DNA from: Bacteroidia bacterium
GTDB lineage: Bacteria; Bacteroidota; Bacteroidia; Bacteroidales; Azobacteroidaceae
Assembly: GCA_025999935.1 (NCBI GenBank)
Contig: BNXY01000006.1
Location: 1-64,000, forward strand
DNA: 64,000 nucleotides
Direction of reading: 5' to 3'
Below, in pieces: positions 43,140 through 53,438 of the stretch (the first letter of the stretch is position 1; each line of letters opens with the position of its first letter). The translations under genes and the position numbers were made by a program. Below the pieces are notes generated by a model. The model saw nothing but the letters and a program-made list of their open reading frames with translations. It was not told the origin of the DNA and made no database searches.

Positions 43140-44729
43140 ATGGCAAACTTAGATTTAAGCAAGTACGGCATTAACAACAACATCCCTGTTGTTTACAATC
43201 CGTCTTACGAAGAGCTTTTTCAAGCTGAATTAGATCCGAAAAACGAAGGATTCGAAAAAGGCGTATTAACAAACACAGGAGCAGTGTCTGTGGATACGGG
43301 TAAATTTACCGGTCGTTCGCCGAAAGACCGTTTCATTGTGAAAGATGCTGTTTCCGAAAACACGATTTGGTGGGACGGCAACATCAACAAACCAACTACA
43401 ACCGAAGTTTGGAACGATTTGAAAGCCAATACAATCAAAGAATTGAACAAGGCTGAAAAATTGTATGTGGTGGATACTTATTGCGGAACCAACGAAGACA
43501 CCCGCATGAAAGTGCGTTTCATCGTAGAAGTGGCTTGGCAGGCGCATTTTGTAACCAATATGTTCATCCGTCCTTCTCATTACGAATTGGCCAACTACGG
43601 CGAACCTGATTTCGTTGTATTCAACGGTTCAAAAACAACCGACCCGGATTGGCAAAAACACAATTTGAACTCGGAAGTTTATGTGTTGTTCAACCTGACC
43701 GAAAAAGAACAAATCATCGGCGGTACTTGGTACGGCGGCGAAATGAAAAAAGGCATGTTCTCCATGCAGAACTATTATCTGCCCTTGCGCGGAATCGCTT
43801 CGATGCACTGCTCTGCCAATGTAGGTAAAGACGGCGACGTAGCCATATTCTTCGGTTTGTCCGGAACCGGGAAAACCACCCTTTCCGCCGACCCGAAACG
43901 TTACTTGATCGGTGACGACGAACATGGTTGGGACAACAACGGCGTATTCAACTACGAAGGTGGTTGCTATGCAAAAGTGATTGATTTGAGTAAAGAAAAT
44001 GAGCCGGACATCTGGCGCGCTATCTGCCGCGACGCTTTGTTGGAAAACGTAACCGTGAAAGCAGACGGTACGCCCGACTACTCGAAAGAAGCTTCTAAAA
44101 CAGAAAACACCCGCGTTTCTTATCCGATTTATCATATCAATAAAATCGTGCTTCCTTCCCGTGCAGGTCACGCCAAGAAAATCATTTACCTGTCGGCAGA
44201 TGCTTTCGGCGTATTGCCTCCGGTTTCTATCTTGGACGAAAAATCGGCGCAATATCACTTCCTTTGCGGTTATACTTCCAAATTGGCCGGAACGGAACGC
44301 GGTATTACCGAACCGCTTCCTTCGTTCTCTCCCGCATTCGGCGAAGCTTTTCTGACCTTGCACCCAACTCAATATGCAAGCGTATTGGCAAAGAAAATGA
44401 AAGAACACGGCGCAAAAGCCTATTTGGTAAACACCGGTTGGAACGGCACAGGCAAACGTATCTCTTTGAAGGATACCCGCGCCATCATCGACGCCATCAT
44501 CGACGGTTCTATCGAAAAAGCGGAAACAATCAAGGTGCCTATTCTGAATTTGATCGCTCCGAAAGCATTGCCGGGCGTTTCCGACATCCTCGACCCGCGT
44601 ACCACTTACGGTGCAAACGTTGCAGAATGGGAAACAAAAGCGAAGTCTTTGGGCGCAAAATACATCAAGAATTTTGAACAATACTTGCCGGAAGGTAAGG
44701 ATTTGATTCCTTCGGGACCGCAATTGTAA
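43140..44729 (+). CDS. pckA: Phosphoenolpyruvate carboxykinase (ATP)
   Basis: Interconverts oxaloacetate and ATP with phosphoenolpyruvate, ADP and CO2. In Bacteroidetes it often fixes CO2 toward succinate and propionate. The start at 43140 gives 529 residues ([20 protein letters not shown]). Substrate and phosphate-binding features include [11 protein letters not shown] near residue 55 and the P-loop [14 protein letters not shown] near 237. A lysine and metal-ligand histidine region ([15 protein letters not shown]) is near 215, and [14 protein letters not shown] is near 430. Codon use is strongly biased compared with neighbours, as expected for a highly expressed gene. A strong terminator follows. 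Confidence 0.97.
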   Translation: MANLDLSKYGINNNIPVVYNPSYEELFQAELDPKNEGFEKGVLTNTGAVSVDTGKFTGRSPKDRFIVKDAVSENTIWWDGNINKPTTTEVWNDLKANTIKELNKAEKLYVVDTYCGTNEDTRMKVRFIVEVAWQAHFVTNMFIRPSHYELANYGEPDFVVFNGSKTTDPDWQKHNLNSEVYVLFNLTEKEQIIGGTWYGGEMKKGMFSMQNYYLPLRGIASMHCSANVGKDGDVAIFFGLSGTGKTTLSADPKRYLIGDDEHGWDNNGVFNYEGGCYAKVIDLSKENEPDIWRAICRDALLENVTVKADGTPDYSKEASKTENTRVSYPIYHINKIVLPSRAGHAKKIIYLSADAFGVLPPVSILDEKSAQYHFLCGYTSKLAGTERGITEPLPSFSPAFGEAFLTLHPTQYASVLAKKMKEHGAKAYLVNTGWNGTGKRISLKDTRAIIDAIIDGSIEKAETIKVPILNLIAPKALPGVSDILDPRTTYGANVAEWETKAKSLGAKYIKNFEQYLPEGKDLIPSGPQL

Positions 44730-44748
44730 TTATACAATCCATCTACAA

Positions 44749-44779
44749 AAGGGTGTCCCTCCATGGGACATCCTTTTTT
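44749..44779 (+). terminator. Rho-independent terminator after pckA
   Basis: AAGGGTGTCCC at 44749-44759 pairs with GGGACATCCTT at 44765-44775 (one G-U), with a 5-base loop and a T-run to 44779. It lies 20 bases after the pckA stop and 38 before the mannanase gene. Confidence 0.85.
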
Positions 44780-44816
44780 AACTTTCATCTTTTTTAACTT
44801 TAAAATAATATTATTC

Positions 44817-45959
44817 ATGAAAAACAAACTATTCTCAATTGCAGCAATTTTAACTTTATTTGCGTTCTTTTGCAGCGCTCAACCCTATGCTCCGGTAAAC
44901 AAAAATGCTACGCCGGAAGCAAAGCAGTTATTAAGCTTTCTCTACTCAGTTAGAGGTAAATACACCATTACAGGCCAGCACAATTTTGTCAGTGATTTTC
45001 CCAAGTACGACGAAACCGTACACGCGATGACCGGAACTTATTCCGCCTTGTGGGGCGCTGATTTCAGTTTTTCGGCACAAGGAGATAATGCCCGGAAGTT
45101 CCAACATTGCGGCCCGCTGAATCTTTCCGTTCCGATGGATAGCTGTTATGATAATGGAAAAACAGTAGCCGAACAGCGTCAACTCTTGGTAAACGAAGCC
45201 ATCAAACAACATGCTAAAGGCCGGATTATTACCCTGATGTGGCATAGCTGCTATCCAACCAACGGCGATGAATGTAACGGCGACGATATCTGGCGTTTGA
45301 GCGCGGGTATCGAAAGACCCAACGCTGCCGAATGGAAAGAACTTACCACCGATGGTACGCCTCTGAATAAAGCATGGAAAAAACAATGGGATGGCGTTGC
45401 CTTCTATCTGAAACAATTGCAGGATGCCAAAGTGCCCGTTTTGTGGCGGCCTTATCATGAAATGAACGGCGAATGGTTCTGGTGGGGTTATCAACCGGGA
45501 GAAAACGGATTTAAGAAACTTTGGATTATGGCCTACAATTATCTGACCAACCATCACAAACTCAACAACTTGTTGTGGGTATGGAACACCAATGCTCCGC
45601 GGGATATCGTGGGCGATGTAGCAGGCCCGTATGCCGATTACTTCCCGGGCGTGGACTACGTGGATGTTTTGACGGCAGATGTTTACCGCAATGATTGGAG
45701 GCAATCGCATCACGATCAACTGATGGAACTCGGTAAAGGAAAATTGATTGGTTTGGGCGAAGTAGGAAACGTTCCCGAACCGGCGCTGTATGAAACGCAA
45801 CCCAACTGGTCATGGTTTATGGTTTGGGGTTATTGCATCTACGATTTCCGCAGCAGAGACAGAAATGTAAATCCGGCGGCAAAAGCTATTTATGACAACC
45901 CGAAAAGCATTACGGCAGATAAAATCGAATTATCTAATAATGCTTATCAATTGAAATAA
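44817..45959 (+). CDS. GH26 beta-mannanase
   Basis: A secreted or periplasmic endo-1,4-beta-mannosidase family enzyme. The start at 44817 gives 380 residues with a signal peptide (LFSIAAILTLFAFFCSAQ). The acid/base glutamate lies in WRPYHEMNGEWFWWG near residue 203, and the nucleophile Glu is in IGLGEVGNVPEPAL near 308. Other GH26 traits are TGQHNFVSDFPKYDE near 41 and the WHSCYPTNGDE loop near 141. No other polysaccharide-utilisation genes are adjacent, apart from a GH36 enzyme 17 kb away, which could cooperate on galactomannan. Confidence 0.93.
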   Translation: MKNKLFSIAAILTLFAFFCSAQPYAPVNKNATPEAKQLLSFLYSVRGKYTITGQHNFVSDFPKYDETVHAMTGTYSALWGADFSFSAQGDNARKFQHCGPLNLSVPMDSCYDNGKTVAEQRQLLVNEAIKQHAKGRIITLMWHSCYPTNGDECNGDDIWRLSAGIERPNAAEWKELTTDGTPLNKAWKKQWDGVAFYLKQLQDAKVPVLWRPYHEMNGEWFWWGYQPGENGFKKLWIMAYNYLTNHHKLNNLLWVWNTNAPRDIVGDVAGPYADYFPGVDYVDVLTADVYRNDWRQSHHDQLMELGKGKLIGLGEVGNVPEPALYETQPNWSWFMVWGYCIYDFRSRDRNVNPAAKAIYDNPKSITADKIELSNNAYQLK

Positions 45960-45973
45960 GCAAAAAATAAAGG

Positions 45974-46016
45974 AAGAAGCGGTTTCAAAAGTGCAATGCT
46001 TTTGAAACCGCTTCTT
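45974..46016. terminator. Bidirectional terminator between the mannanase gene and gltA
   Basis: An 18-base perfect stem, AAGAAGCGGTTTCAAAAG (45974-45991) and CTTTTGAAACCGCTTCTT (45999-46016), with a 7-base loop. It serves the plus-strand mannanase gene (stop 45959) and the minus-strand gltA operon (stop 46083). Confidence 0.9.
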
Positions 46017-46082
46017 TGCTTAAATAGAGTAAATCGCCTCTTAATTAATTTATTCACTATTCATTTGAAACAGCCTCGTTCT

Positions 46083-47426
46083 TTACCTGTTTTTGATAGA
46101 AATATATTCCTGTACATCCAAAATGTTCCGGTATGCCGGGCGAATAATCCGTTTGCTCTTGAAGTTCAGCTCTTCGATGCGGTGCGTCGTCCAACCGACA
46201 ATACGCGCCATGGCGAATAAAGGCGTATAAATTTCCTGCGGCAAACCAATCATTTCATACACGAATCCCGAATAGAAATCAATGTTTGAGGATACGCTTT
46301 TTTTGCTTCCCTTGAAATTGTAGAAAGACGCAATCGCCCTTTCTTCCAGCAATTCGAGGAATGCAAATTCTTCTTCTCGCCCCTTTTCCTTTGCCAAGTC
46401 ACGCGCCAACTCCTTTAACAGTATGGCACGCGGGTCGGAAATGGTATAGACCGCATGACCGATACCGTAAATCAAACCGGTTTTGTTGTAAACCTCCTTG
46501 TTGAGCATCCGGTTGAAATATTTGTCGATTTCAGCGACACTTTTCCAATCAGCGATGTTTTCTTTCAAATGATTGAACATGTCCACAACCTGAATATTGG
46601 CGCCGCCGTGCAAAGGTCCTTTCAGCGAACCGATGCCGGCTGCGATGGAAGAATAAGTGTCCGTTCCGGTCGAGCTGGTTACGCGCACACTGAATGTGGA
46701 GTTGTTGCCGCCGCCGTGTTCCGCCTGCAACACCAACAACAGATCGAGGGTGCGGGCTTCCAATGAAGTATAATCCTTTTTCAGCATGTACAGGAAGTTT
46801 TCTGCAATCGTCAGATTTTCATTCGGATGGCGGATATGCAGGGAACGTCCGTGTTCGCTGTGCCGTAAAATATTGTAGGCGTATGCAATAATGGTTGGAA
46901 ATCGGGCAATCAATTGAATGGACTGGCGCATCAGATTATCGGGAGATGTGTCGTCGGGATTTGAATCGAAATTATACATTTCCAACACACAGCGCGCCAA
47001 AGAGTTCATGATGTTGTGTCCTTCCAAATCAATGATATTCATTTTGGTTTTCTGTTCCAAAGGCATGTTGTCGTTGATTAGTTCCCTGAAATTTGCCAAC
47101 TCTTCCTTATCCGGCAATTTCCCGGAAAGCATCAGATAAGCAACTTCTTCAAACCCAAAACGTTTGTCCTTGATTAAATCGTGAACAATGTCTTCGACGT
47201 CGTAACCGCGGTAAAAAAGTTTGCCGGGAATGGCTTTCAATCCTCCTTCCGGCAAGCGTTCGTACCCGACTACATTCCCGATTTGGGTAAGTCCCACCAA
47301 TACTCCGGATCCGTCTTCGTTACGAAGTCCCCGTTTTACATTGTGCTTCACAAACAGATCATTATCGATCTTGCTGGTCGTCTTTACAGACTCCGATAAT
47401 TTGTAAATTAGATATTCTTTTTTCAT
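46083..47426 (-). CDS. gltA: Citrate synthase
   Basis: Condenses oxaloacetate and acetyl-CoA to citrate. It is 447 residues long. Active-site histidines lie in the GPLHGGANIQVVDMFNHLKE region near 263 (H of HGGAN) and in GIGHAVYTISDPRA near 322. A loop with the catalytic Asp (SNIDFYSGFVYEMIGLP) is near 382. The N-terminal GVLVGLTQIGNVVGYER is typical of the Bacteroidetes form. It is the last gene of acnA-icd-gltA, so citrate, aconitate and isocitrate steps are co-transcribed toward 2-oxoglutarate. The 107-base gap to icd holds an inverted repeat. Confidence 0.96.
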   Translation of the reverse strand: MKKEYLIYKLSESVKTTSKIDNDLFVKHNVKRGLRNEDGSGVLVGLTQIGNVVGYERLPEGGLKAIPGKLFYRGYDVEDIVHDLIKDKRFGFEEVAYLMLSGKLPDKEELANFRELINDNMPLEQKTKMNIIDLEGHNIMNSLARCVLEMYNFDSNPDDTSPDNLMRQSIQLIARFPTIIAYAYNILRHSEHGRSLHIRHPNENLTIAENFLYMLKKDYTSLEARTLDLLLVLQAEHGGGNNSTFSVRVTSSTGTDTYSSIAAGIGSLKGPLHGGANIQVVDMFNHLKENIADWKSVAEIDKYFNRMLNKEVYNKTGLIYGIGHAVYTISDPRAILLKELARDLAKEKGREEEFAFLELLEERAIASFYNFKGSKKSVSSNIDFYSGFVYEMIGLPQEIYTPLFAMARIVGWTTHRIEELNFKSKRIIRPAYRNILDVQEYISIKNR

Positions 47427-47451
47427 TGTAATAATTTTTTAATTCGTAATT

Positions 47452-47547
47452 GTCTTGAACCTTGATGATAATAAGATTTTTAAGATTACCTTGATTAAGA
47501 AAAATCTTAAGAATCTTTTTAATCTTGATAAAATCAAGGTTCAAGAC
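47452..47547. repeat. Inverted repeat at the 3' end of icd
   Basis: GTCTTGAACCTTGAT (47452-47466) and ATCAAGGTTCAAGAC (47533-47547) are perfect 15-base arms around an AT-rich, partly palindromic core (AAGATTTTTAAGATT and AAATCTTAAGAATCTTT). On the minus strand the right arm contains the last icd codons: CTT GAA CCT TGA encodes Leu-Glu-Pro-stop. The element thus overlaps the gene end and could also act as a transcript hairpin before gltA. Confidence 0.8.
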
Positions 47548-48724
47548 GTAATTTTTTAATAATCGTTTCACCAAATTCTATAGTGCCCAAGGGTTTTCCG
47601 TTCGGCATGAATCGCGCCAAATCGGTTGTAGCCTCCCCATTAATAAACGCTTCTTCCATGGCTTTTGTTGTCAAATCGGCAGCCTCTTTCCATCCGAGAT
47701 ATTCGAGCAGCATCACGGAAGAAAGAATCAGTGAGGACGGGTTGACCTTGTTTTGCCCTGCAATATCGGGCGCTGTGCCGTGAGTGGCTTCAAAAATAGC
47801 GTGACCACTCAAGTAATTGATATTGGCTCCGGGAGCGATGCCGATACCGCCGACCATTGCCGCCAATTGGTCGGAAATATAATCACCGTTGAGATTCAAT
47901 GTCGCAATAACCGAATATTTTTCCGGTGTCAATAAAGTGTTTTGTAAGAAAGCATCGGCAATCACATCGTTGATAATGATTTTTCCTTCGGACAATTCTT
48001 TGGCAAATTCTCGTTCCGCCAAGGCATAACCCCATTTTTTGAAGCCGCCTTCGGTGTATTTCATGATGTTGCCCTTGTGCACCAAAGTAACACTGGGCAA
48101 ATGATTTTCCAAAGCGTATTCGATAGCCGAACGCACCAAACGTTCCGTCCCTTCGATGGAAACCGGTTTTACGCCAAAGGCGGAAGTATCCTCAAACCGG
48201 ATTTTCGTCACGCCCATCTCGTCTTTCAGGAAACGGAGGAATTTCCGAGCTTCGGGCGTGCCTTGTTGCCATTCAATGCCCGCATAAATATCTTCGGTAT
48301 TTTCCCGGAAAATAACCATATCCACCTTTTGCGGCTCTTTGATTGGCGATACAACGCCCTTAAACCAGCGCACGGGGCGCAGACAAACATACAAATCCAA
48401 AGTTTGCCGAAGCGCTACATTCAACGAACGGATGCCTTCGCCGATAGGTGTGGTTAGAGGGCCCTTTATACCAACCAAATGTTCGCGGAAAGCATCCAAG
48501 GTTTCATCGGGCAACCAGTTGCCGGTTGCTTTAAAGGCTTTTTCACCCGCCAAAACTTCTTTCCATTCAATCGAACGTTTTCCCTGATAAGCTGTTTTTA
48601 CTGCCTCATTGACAATCTTTTGACTTACCGGCGTTATTTCCGCTCCTACACCGTCGCCTTCGATAAAAGGTATCGTCACTTGGTCGGGAACAATTAATTT
48701 TTCACCTTGTTTTTGTACTTTCAT
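47534..48724 (-). CDS. icd: Isocitrate dehydrogenase (NADP)
   Basis: Oxidatively decarboxylates isocitrate to 2-oxoglutarate. It has 396 residues. The substrate loop is [20 protein letters not shown] near residue 134 (E. coli: ENSEDIYAG), and metal ligands are in the [17 protein letters not shown] region near 255-271. The cofactor region is [20 protein letters not shown] near 315. The N-terminal [20 protein letters not shown] is family-typical. The last residues (RLEP and the stop) fall inside a dispersed inverted repeat, so the C-terminus was altered by that insertion. It lies between acnA and gltA. Confidence 0.96.
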   Translation of the reverse strand: MKVQKQGEKLIVPDQVTIPFIEGDGVGAEITPVSQKIVNEAVKTAYQGKRSIEWKEVLAGEKAFKATGNWLPDETLDAFREHLVGIKGPLTTPIGEGIRSLNVALRQTLDLYVCLRPVRWFKGVVSPIKEPQKVDMVIFRENTEDIYAGIEWQQGTPEARKFLRFLKDEMGVTKIRFEDTSAFGVKPVSIEGTERLVRSAIEYALENHLPSVTLVHKGNIMKYTEGGFKKWGYALAEREFAKELSEGKIIINDVIADAFLQNTLLTPEKYSVIATLNLNGDYISDQLAAMVGGIGIAPGANINYLSGHAIFEATHGTAPDIAGQNKVNPSSLILSSVMLLEYLGWKEAADLTTKAMEEAFINGEATTDLARFMPNGKPLGTIEFGETIIKKLRLEP

Positions 48725-48742
48725 ATTTTTTTAGTCTTTTTT

Positions 48743-48868
48743 CCGTAAGCTGAAGCATACGGTTAATAAAGTATCGTCCCGTGCGGGACTTGTCGGAACA
48801 TTTTATTTTCTCACAAAACTCAGCCTCGCAGAGGCGACACTTTATTAACCGTGGGCTTTAGCCTACGG
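48743..48868. repeat. Inverted repeat covering the acnA-icd gap and the acnA stop
   Basis: The outer arms are CCGTAAGCTGAAGCATACGG with TTAATAAAGT (48743-48772) and ACTTTATTAACCGTGGGCTT with TAGCCTACGG (48839-48868), an imperfect 30-base inverted repeat. Two inner hairpins follow (GTCCCGTGCGGGAC and GCCTCGCAGAGGC). The last acnA residues (TTVG) and its stop codon come from the right arm, so the insertion redefined the gene end. It fills the gap to icd. Confidence 0.85.
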
Positions 48869-51128
48869 TTGTGAATGCTTGTTTTTTTAGATAATTTAAT
48901 GCACTGCCTGCCCGAAACCATTGAATCTGCAAATCGTTGAAACTGTGATTTGCCTGAAAAGATTCTTCGCTGCCGTCGTCATGAGTGAGTATTGCCGTGA
49001 GCGGTTTACCTGCTTGAAAATCCGACAGTCCGCTAATTGTGATGCGGTCGTTTTCCCGTATCCTGTCGTAATCGCTTTTATTTTCAAAAGTGAGCGCCAA
49101 CATGCCTTGCTTTTTCAGATTGGTTTCGTGAATCCGGGCAAAACTCTTGGCTAATATCACTTTCACATTCAAGAAGCGAGGCTCCATCGCTGCATGTTCG
49201 CGCGACGAACCTTCGCCGTAATTTTCTTCCGCTACCACTATCGACGACAAACCGGCTGTTTTATAAAATTTCGCTACATCGGAAATCGGTTCGTATTGAT
49301 GCAGAATTTGGTTGGCAACCAAGTTGGTTTTCCCATTGAAAGCATTGACTGCGCCTATCAGCATATTGCCCGAAATATTTTCCAAATGACCGCGGAAACG
49401 AAGCCAGGGGCCTGCCATGGAAATATGGTCGGTAGTACATTTGCCTTCCGTTTTAATCAGCAAAGGCATCTTTTTCAAATCATTTTCGTTGAATGCAGGG
49501 AAAGGTTGCAACAATTGCAAACGTTCGGATTTCGGATTGATACTAATTTTCGTACTTTCCGTTCCGTAAGCGATATACCCTTTGTCTTCCACCTCAAATC
49601 CTTTGGGAGGGAAATCACTTCCCTGCGGCTCGTTGAGCAGAATTTCACGACCGTCTTTGGTCTTTAATTTATCCGTTAAAGGATTGAAAGACAGACTGCC
49701 TGCAATGGTCAATGCCATAGTTAATTCGGGCGATGCCACAAAAGCGTAGGTATTGGGATTGCCGTCGGCGCGTTTGGCAAAATTGCGATTAAACGAAGTC
49801 ACAATGGCATTTTTCCGTGTATTATCATCAGTATGTCGTTTCCATTGTCCGATGCAAGGACCGCAGGCATTCGCCATAATCACACCGCCAATTCTTTCAA
49901 AATCAGCAATCAAGCCATCACGTTCGGCGGTATAACGAATCTGTTCAGAACCCGGATTGATAATCAGCGGAGCCGCCACCGGAATATTATCTTCCAACGC
50001 TTGACGGGCAATGGATGCCGCGCGACTTAAATCCTGATAAGACGAATTGGTGCACGATCCTATCAAACCTACTTCCATCTTTTGCGGATAATCATTGGCT
50101 TTTACTTTGGCGGCAAATTCCGAAATCGGCGTAGCTGCATCAGGTGTAAAGGGGCCATTGATATAAGGCTCTAAATCAGACAAATTAATTTCGATAACTT
50201 GGTCGTAATAAGCGCTTGGATTACTTTCTACTTCCGGGTCGGCTTGCAGGTAAGGCGCTATTTGATTCGCTAAACCGGCAATTTCCGCACGTTCGGTTGC
50301 CCGCAGGTAAGCTGCAATATTCTCATCGAAAGGAAAAATTGAAGTGGTGGCGCCAACTTCCGCACCCATATTACAAACGGTAGCTTTCCCTGTGGCAGAA
50401 AGTGAAGTTGTTCCTTCGCCGAAATATTCGATAACCGAATTTGTTCCGCCTTTGACGGTCAGTATGCCTGCCAATTTAAGGATAAGGTCTTTGGGAGATG
50501 CCCAACCGTTCAATTTTCCGGTCAGTTTGACGCCGATGATTCGAGGCATTTTCAATTCCCATTCCATTCCGCTCATCACATCGACGGCATCCGCACCGCC
50601 TACGCCGATGGCAATCATTCCCAATCCGCCCGCATTAGGCGTATGCGAATCCGTGCCAATCATCATGCCGCCGGGAAATGCGTAATTTTCCAACACCACC
50701 TGATGAATAATGCCCGCGCCCGGTTTCCAAAAGCCTATTGCGTATTGGTTGGAGACCGATTGCAGGAAATCATAGACTTCGTTATTGTTGGCGGTTGCCG
50801 TATCAATATCGGCTTTCGCGCCTTTATCCGCCTGAATCAGGTGGTCGCAGTGAACCGTTGCCGGAACAGCGGATTTCTTTTTTCCCGCATTCATAAACTG
50901 CAACAACGCCATTTGCGCCGTAGCATCTTGCATGGCCACGCGGTCGGGGCGAAAATTGACATAATCTATTCCACGTTGGTAACTCTGCCTGTTTTCGGCG
51001 TCAAAAAGATGGGCATACAAAATTTTCTCGGTCAATGTAAGCGGTCGATGAATCGTTTTTCGCACCTCGTTTACTTTTTTCGGGAAGAGAGAATAAAACT
51101 TTTCTAAAATTTCAAAATCATGTATCAT
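48858..51128 (-). CDS. acnA: Aconitate hydratase (mitochondrial-like)
   Basis: Interconverts citrate and isocitrate using a 4Fe-4S cluster. It has 756 residues, the size of the mitochondrial-type enzyme rather than the longer AcnA or AcnB. The cluster cysteines are in [17 protein letters not shown] near 353 and in [17 protein letters not shown] near 420. [20 protein letters not shown] near 160 and the C-terminal swivel domain ([20 protein letters not shown] near 645) are intact. Its last four residues come from a repeat element. First gene of acnA-icd-gltA. Confidence 0.96.
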   Translation of the reverse strand: MIHDFEILEKFYSLFPKKVNEVRKTIHRPLTLTEKILYAHLFDAENRQSYQRGIDYVNFRPDRVAMQDATAQMALLQFMNAGKKKSAVPATVHCDHLIQADKGAKADIDTATANNNEVYDFLQSVSNQYAIGFWKPGAGIIHQVVLENYAFPGGMMIGTDSHTPNAGGLGMIAIGVGGADAVDVMSGMEWELKMPRIIGVKLTGKLNGWASPKDLILKLAGILTVKGGTNSVIEYFGEGTTSLSATGKATVCNMGAEVGATTSIFPFDENIAAYLRATERAEIAGLANQIAPYLQADPEVESNPSAYYDQVIEINLSDLEPYINGPFTPDAATPISEFAAKVKANDYPQKMEVGLIGSCTNSSYQDLSRAASIARQALEDNIPVAAPLIINPGSEQIRYTAERDGLIADFERIGGVIMANACGPCIGQWKRHTDDNTRKNAIVTSFNRNFAKRADGNPNTYAFVASPELTMALTIAGSLSFNPLTDKLKTKDGREILLNEPQGSDFPPKGFEVEDKGYIAYGTESTKISINPKSERLQLLQPFPAFNENDLKKMPLLIKTEGKCTTDHISMAGPWLRFRGHLENISGNMLIGAVNAFNGKTNLVANQILHQYEPISDVAKFYKTAGLSSIVVAEENYGEGSSREHAAMEPRFLNVKVILAKSFARIHETNLKKQGMLALTFENKSDYDRIRENDRITISGLSDFQAGKPLTAILTHDDGSEESFQANHSFNDLQIQWFRAGSALNYLKKQAFTTVG

Positions 51129-51144
51129 AATATCGGATTTTTTA

Positions 51145-51152
51145 CAAATATA
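51145..51152 (-). promoter_or_regulatory. -7 box for acnA-icd-gltA
   Basis: CAAATATA on the plus strand reads TATATTTG on the minus strand, a perfect match, 16 bases upstream of the acnA ATG at 51128. The predicted leader is short. Confidence 0.5.
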
Positions 51153-51267
51153 CGCTATTTTATTATATTAACCAAATTGATATTTTTTATCTCTATATCA
51201 ATAAAATCTATAAGAGATGCATATTATTTTTTATTCTTATTATCTTTACATCCAAAATCAGGCGTTT

Positions 51268-52140
51268 ATGGAATTGGGAAAAGGTTGGTATCACGTTATT
51301 GCAGGCTTTGTTGTCATTGTTTGGGGTGTCACTTTTATTTCTACAAAAGTGATTTTGTTGTCCGGCCTTAGTCCGGAGGATATATTTTTCTACCGCTTCC
51401 TGCTGGCTTATATTGGGATATGGTTTTTCGGTAAGCACCGTTTATTTGCAGATAATCTGAAAGACGAAATCTATTTTGTTTTTCTCGGAATTACAGGCGG
51501 TTCGCTTTATTTTCTGACGGAAAATTATGCCGTGCAATACACCTTGCCGTCTAATGTTTCGCTCTTGGTTTGTGTCGCGCCTTTGTTTACCGCCCTACTC
51601 TCCATCTGGTTTTTGAAAAATGAAAAAATCAGCCGGTCATTGGTTCAGGGTATATTGATTGCGTTTGTGGGAGTCGCTTTGGTTGTGTTTAACGGACAAT
51701 TTATTCTCAAACTGAATCCGATCGGCGACGTTCTGAGTATCGCCGCCGCTTTCTGTTGGGCGGTTTACAGCATTCTTCTAACCAGAGTTAACAATCGTTA
51801 TCCGAACGTGTTTATTACCCGAAAAGTATTTTTTTACGGATTATTGACCATCCTCCCCTTCTTTTATTTCAAACCCTTGACAATCAATCCCGAAATCTTA
51901 TTCCAACCGCAAGTTATCGGCAATATACTCTTTCTCGGAGTCATTGCTTCTCTGCTGTGTTATTTATTTTGGAATCTGACCGTTAAAAAATTGGGCGCCA
52001 TATTGACAAACAATTATATCTACATCATTCCGGTAATAACGCTGATTACCTCAGCCATTATCATTCAGGAAAAAATTACCGTTTTTGCGATTGTTGGGAC
52101 GATGCTGATTTTAGCGGGGGTTATTCGGGCGGGGAAGTAG
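51268..52140 (+). CDS. EamA-family (DMT) transporter
   Basis: The start at 51268 gives 290 residues with ten predicted helices in two EamA repeats. It begins GWYHVIAGFVVIVWGVTFIS and has the repeat signature VIWGxxF in the form IVWGVTFIST. The second half opens with VLSIAAAFCWAVYSILLTRV near 156. Such drug/metabolite-transporter proteins export small metabolites or amino acids; the substrate cannot be told. It is a single gene between the acnA operon and the CcsA operon, ending at a strong bidirectional terminator. Confidence 0.9.
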   Translation: MELGKGWYHVIAGFVVIVWGVTFISTKVILLSGLSPEDIFFYRFLLAYIGIWFFGKHRLFADNLKDEIYFVFLGITGGSLYFLTENYAVQYTLPSNVSLLVCVAPLFTALLSIWFLKNEKISRSLVQGILIAFVGVALVVFNGQFILKLNPIGDVLSIAAAFCWAVYSILLTRVNNRYPNVFITRKVFFYGLLTILPFFYFKPLTINPEILFQPQVIGNILFLGVIASLLCYLFWNLTVKKLGAILTNNYIYIIPVITLITSAIIIQEKITVFAIVGTMLILAGVIRAGK

Positions 52141-52157
52141 TAACTTTAAACAGAATC

Positions 52158-52204
52158 TATTTCTTGCTATAAGTCGATATTTTTATGACTTATAGCAAGA
52201 AATA
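52158..52204. terminator. Bidirectional terminator between EamA and ccsA
   Basis: TATTTCTTGCTATAAGTC (52158-52175) pairs perfectly with GACTTATAGCAAGAAATA (52187-52204) around an 11-base loop. It serves the plus-strand transporter (stop 52140) and the minus-strand CcsA operon (stop 52231). Confidence 0.88.
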
Positions 52205-52230
52205 ACACTACTCTCTATCCATTTTTTATA

Positions 52231-53379
52231 TCACACATAACTATGCACCCCTCCCAGAAAATAGCTAACGCCGAAGAACGTCATCAAAATAGAGAAAAAT
52301 GCAATGACACAATAAATGTGGAATTTTTTCGGGTTCCGGAAGAAAGGAAAGCTGCCTTTGTGCAAGGGCAAAGCATAAATTAGAAGGGTAATCAAAGCCC
52401 ATGTTTCTTTGGCGTCCCAACCCCAATACCGTCCCCAGGAAATGTTGGCCCAGACTGCGCCGATAAAGATTCCTGCCGATAGAAGAAAGAGGGCGGGATA
52501 AAGCAAAAGCGTATTCCAAACAGACAGTTTTTTACGCAATTTTCCGGAAGACAGGCCGACTATACTTATTATCATAATCACTAAAAGCAGAAGATAGGCA
52601 ATCATAATGACCGAAACATGAATCGCCAATAAAGGTGAACGTAAAACCGGTGTCATCGGATTCAATTGGGAGATATAATACCACAATCCGGCAACGGGAA
52701 TCAAGGTGTAAAGCAGGCCTTTCCGGCCGATTCGGATAAAAAGCAATGCCAGCATGGAAACCGCAAGCAACAGATAACCCGTGTAAGTAACCACAATGCC
52801 CCAAGGGTCGTGATTGACCGACAATACCGTGCCCATTTCATCCGGGTCATAATCCATCTGATAAAAACGATAACCTTGTTGCTTAAAAATTTTATTCATC
52901 GAAATCCGGGAAACTTCTTCATCCACTTTGATGAAACTGATATAATCGGCCGGTTCATCGGTTCCGGAATGATATTCAATATCGAAAAGGAGTAGCTTGA
53001 TATCGAAAGGAAGAGGGCGCTTCACAGCATCCTCTTCCGAAATATAGAAATTGGCTATTTCTCCTTGTCTGATATGCACATATCCACGGTCTGCCGTAAG
53101 ATAAGTAATCAGCGCTCCAAGGAGTATAATTACTAACGAACAATGAAATAAAATGCGCGTGAACTGCGGCCGGAACAATGTCCGGTGAACGCTGAAAATA
53201 TAAACCGACGAACTGATTCCCAAAATCGCCCAGAGGATTACAAACCACCAAGCGCCGTAAATCCATTCGTGAACCGCCTCGCTACCCTGAAATTTTTCAA
53301 GAACAGTGGCGGAAGCGAGAACCAATATCAGTATTCCTAAAGAACCGAATGCGCAATATTTTAATAAACGTTTTGACAA
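52231..53379 (-). CDS. ccsA: Cytochrome c biogenesis protein CcsA (ResB-ResC-like fusion)
   Basis: A 382-residue multi-helix protein. The N-terminal half has ResB-like features (a first helix near 13-27, a soluble stretch near 120-180, and YRFYQMDYDPDEMGTVLSVN). The C-terminal half is the CcsA haem handler with the WWD motif in ISWGRYWGWDAKETWALITL near 316-335 and flanking histidines. It attaches haem to CxxCH cytochromes of the system II type. It is shorter than separate ResB plus CcsA pairs, so it is a compact form of the kind found in Bacteroidetes. It is the last gene of an operon that includes a dihaem cytochrome. Confidence 0.88.
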   Translation of the reverse strand: MSKRLLKYCAFGSLGILILVLASATVLEKFQGSEAVHEWIYGAWWFVILWAILGISSSVYIFSVHRTLFRPQFTRILFHCSLVIILLGALITYLTADRGYVHIRQGEIANFYISEEDAVKRPLPFDIKLLLFDIEYHSGTDEPADYISFIKVDEEVSRISMNKIFKQQGYRFYQMDYDPDEMGTVLSVNHDPWGIVVTYTGYLLLAVSMLALLFIRIGRKGLLYTLIPVAGLWYYISQLNPMTPVLRSPLLAIHVSVIMIAYLLLLVIMIISIVGLSSGKLRKKLSVWNTLLLYPALFLLSAGIFIGAVWANISWGRYWGWDAKETWALITLLIYALPLHKGSFPFFRNPKKFHIYCVIAFFSILMTFFGVSYFLGGVHSYV

Positions 53380-53438
53380 TTGTATATAAGTTAATTAATT
53401 ATGTAAACGCATAAACAAATTATTTAGTATATGTCTTT

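Noticed and set aside
43629..44723. Long open frame of about 364 codons on the minus strand opposite pckA
   Set aside because: It has no family signature, a composition of a mirrored coding region, and the plus-strand pckA motifs are complete. It is a shadow of strong codon bias.
44946..45800. Long minus-strand frame opposite the GH26 mannanase gene
   Set aside because: The plus-strand product has full catalytic motifs; the antisense frame lacks a start signal and recognisable domains.
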